Position numbers and translations under genes: made by a program. The notes beneath the pieces are model-generated. The model was not told the origin of the DNA. It saw nothing but the letters and a program-made list of their open reading frames with translations, and ran no database searches. Shown here one piece after another: positions 4,742-5,191 of a stretch of 5,191 bases of DNA (positions within the stretch are counted from its first letter, which is position 1; each line of letters begins with the position of its first letter). The stretch comes from Opitutus sp. GAS368 (GTDB taxonomy: Bacteria > Verrucomicrobiota > Verrucomicrobiia > Opitutales > Opitutaceae), in contig CAMATV010000264.1 of assembly GCA_945861235.1 (NCBI GenBank), positions 1 through 5,191 on the forward strand, in the 5' to 3' direction.

Positions 4742-5191
4742 TTAGTTCGACGCAGGTGGGTGGCAAGCACGGGCTGAAGTGCCGTGCTCCGTGGCGGGCT
4801 CCGGCGCTTTCTTGCCGAAAGCGGGGTCAATCTTGAGGCGAGTGATGACGATGAACGAGGGGATCGTACAGACGAGGACCCACGTGAAGAAATTGACGTA
4901 GCCGATGTGGTCTTCGATCCAGCCCGCGGCCATACCGGGGAGCATCATGCCGAGGGCCATGAAGCCGGTGCAGATCGCGTAGTGCGCGGTTTTGTGCGGG
5001 CCGTCGGCGAGCATCATCATGTAGAGCATGTAGGCGGTGAAACCGAAGCCGTAGCCGAATTGTTCGACGGCGAGGGCGGAGCCGATGATCCAGAGGCTAG
5101 TGGGCTGGAACATCGCGAGGAGCAAAAACGCCACGATGGGCGCGTGCATCGCGAGAATCATCGGCCAGAGCATCCGTTTCAGGCCGTAGAG
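4742..5191 (-). CDS. AmpG-like MFS transporter, C-terminal part (cut by right window edge)
   Basis: Only the last 149 residues are in the window, with an open frame to the edge, so the true start lies outside. Four hydrophobic segments are visible at about residues 8-28 (LWPMILAMHAPIVAFLLLAM), 33-61 (containing VEQFGYGFGFTAYMLYMMML), 71-92 (AICTGFMALGMMLPGMAAGW) and 98-117 (YVNFFTWVLVCTIPSFIVI). This is the pattern of the last helices of a major facilitator protein. EQFGYGFGFTAYMLYM and the YAICTGFMALG stretch resemble the PAT/AmpG branch found in Bacteroidetes and Verrucomicrobia, whose members carry muropeptides or related small molecules across the inner membrane. The substrate cannot be told here. 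The cytoplasmic tail after residue 118 is unusual: its end (TEHGTSARACHPPASN, 134-149) is encoded partly by a palindrome at 4766-4788. The stop is 9 bases before the Uma2 start. Confidence 0.87.
   Translation of the reverse strand, partial: LYGLKRMLWPMILAMHAPIVAFLLLAMFQPTSLWIIGSALAVEQFGYGFGFTAYMLYMMMLADGPHKTAHYAICTGFMALGMMLPGMAAGWIEDHIGYVNFFTWVLVCTIPSFIVITRLKIDPAFGKKAPEPATEHGTSARACHPPASN
4766..4788 (-). repeat. Palindrome of the CTTCAG type inside the 3' end of the transporter gene
   Basis: AGCACGG (4766-4772) and CCGTGCT (4782-4788) form a perfect 7-bp inverted repeat around a nine-base centre. On the minus strand the centre includes CACTTCAGC. ACTTCAG followed by YCCG is shared with the palindrome after pgi (2446-2463). 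Here it lies within coding sequence, about 22 bases before the stop codon. Confidence 0.5.

Noticed and set aside
4433..4830. Frames at 4433-4777 (plus) and 4597-4830 (minus) over Uma2 and the transporter end
   Set aside because: They overlap well-supported genes in other frames and show no domain signal.
1..5191. CRISPR array, tRNA or rRNA gene, insertion sequence, toxin-antitoxin or phage-defence cluster
   Set aside because: I looked for regular repeats with spacers, cloverleaf-like segments, transposase motifs and paired small genes. The Uma2 gene stands alone, and nothing else supports such a system.

Overview
The window looks like ordinary chromosome from a high-GC bacterium, most likely a member of the Verrucomicrobiota near the Opitutaceae. 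This placement is inferred from three things. The small secreted and anchored proteins have a style I associate with that group. The region between rsmI and the phosphatase gene carries a 10-bp-period CACGGATG-type repeat common in Verrucomicrobia and Planctomycetes. Short palindromes occur at the ends of genes. No single sequence proves the placement. All seven supported genes lie on the minus strand, so transcription runs from high to low coordinates. No plus-strand gene is convincing.

Layout in the direction of transcription: (a) the C-terminal end of an AmpG-like MFS transporter, cut by the right edge; (b) 9 bases later, a Uma2-family putative nuclease with visibly lower GC, followed by a short hairpin and T-run terminator; (c) a 125-base gap with a strong 8-bp hairpin, then pgi (glucose-6-phosphate isomerase); (d) a 91-base gap holding two related CTTCAG-type palindromes, one placed as a possible pgi terminator; (e) a membrane-anchored coiled-coil protein of 256 residues and, 2 bases after its stop, a 54-residue lipoprotein that length cut-offs would miss, ending at a classic rho-independent terminator; (f) rsmI (16S rRNA 2'-O-methyltransferase), whose start codon is only 11 bases beyond that terminator; (g) after 69 bases, the N-terminal 178 residues of a Ppx/GppA-family phosphatase, cut by the left edge.

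The genes do not form one pathway. They mix housekeeping functions (pgi, rsmI, Ppx/GppA), envelope proteins (transporter, coiled-coil protein, lipoprotein) and one accessory gene (Uma2). The clearest candidate operon is the coiled-coil and lipoprotein pair. The transporter and Uma2 may be co-transcribed, and so may rsmI and the phosphatase gene.

I see no undescribed multi-gene system. The points worth a second look are small: a start codon supplied by a dispersed repeat, a terminator placed like an attenuator in the rsmI leader, a palindrome translated into the tail of the transporter, the absence of Shine-Dalgarno sequences at every visible start, and the overlooked lipoprotein gene. I could not identify -35/-10 promoters with confidence in any gap.
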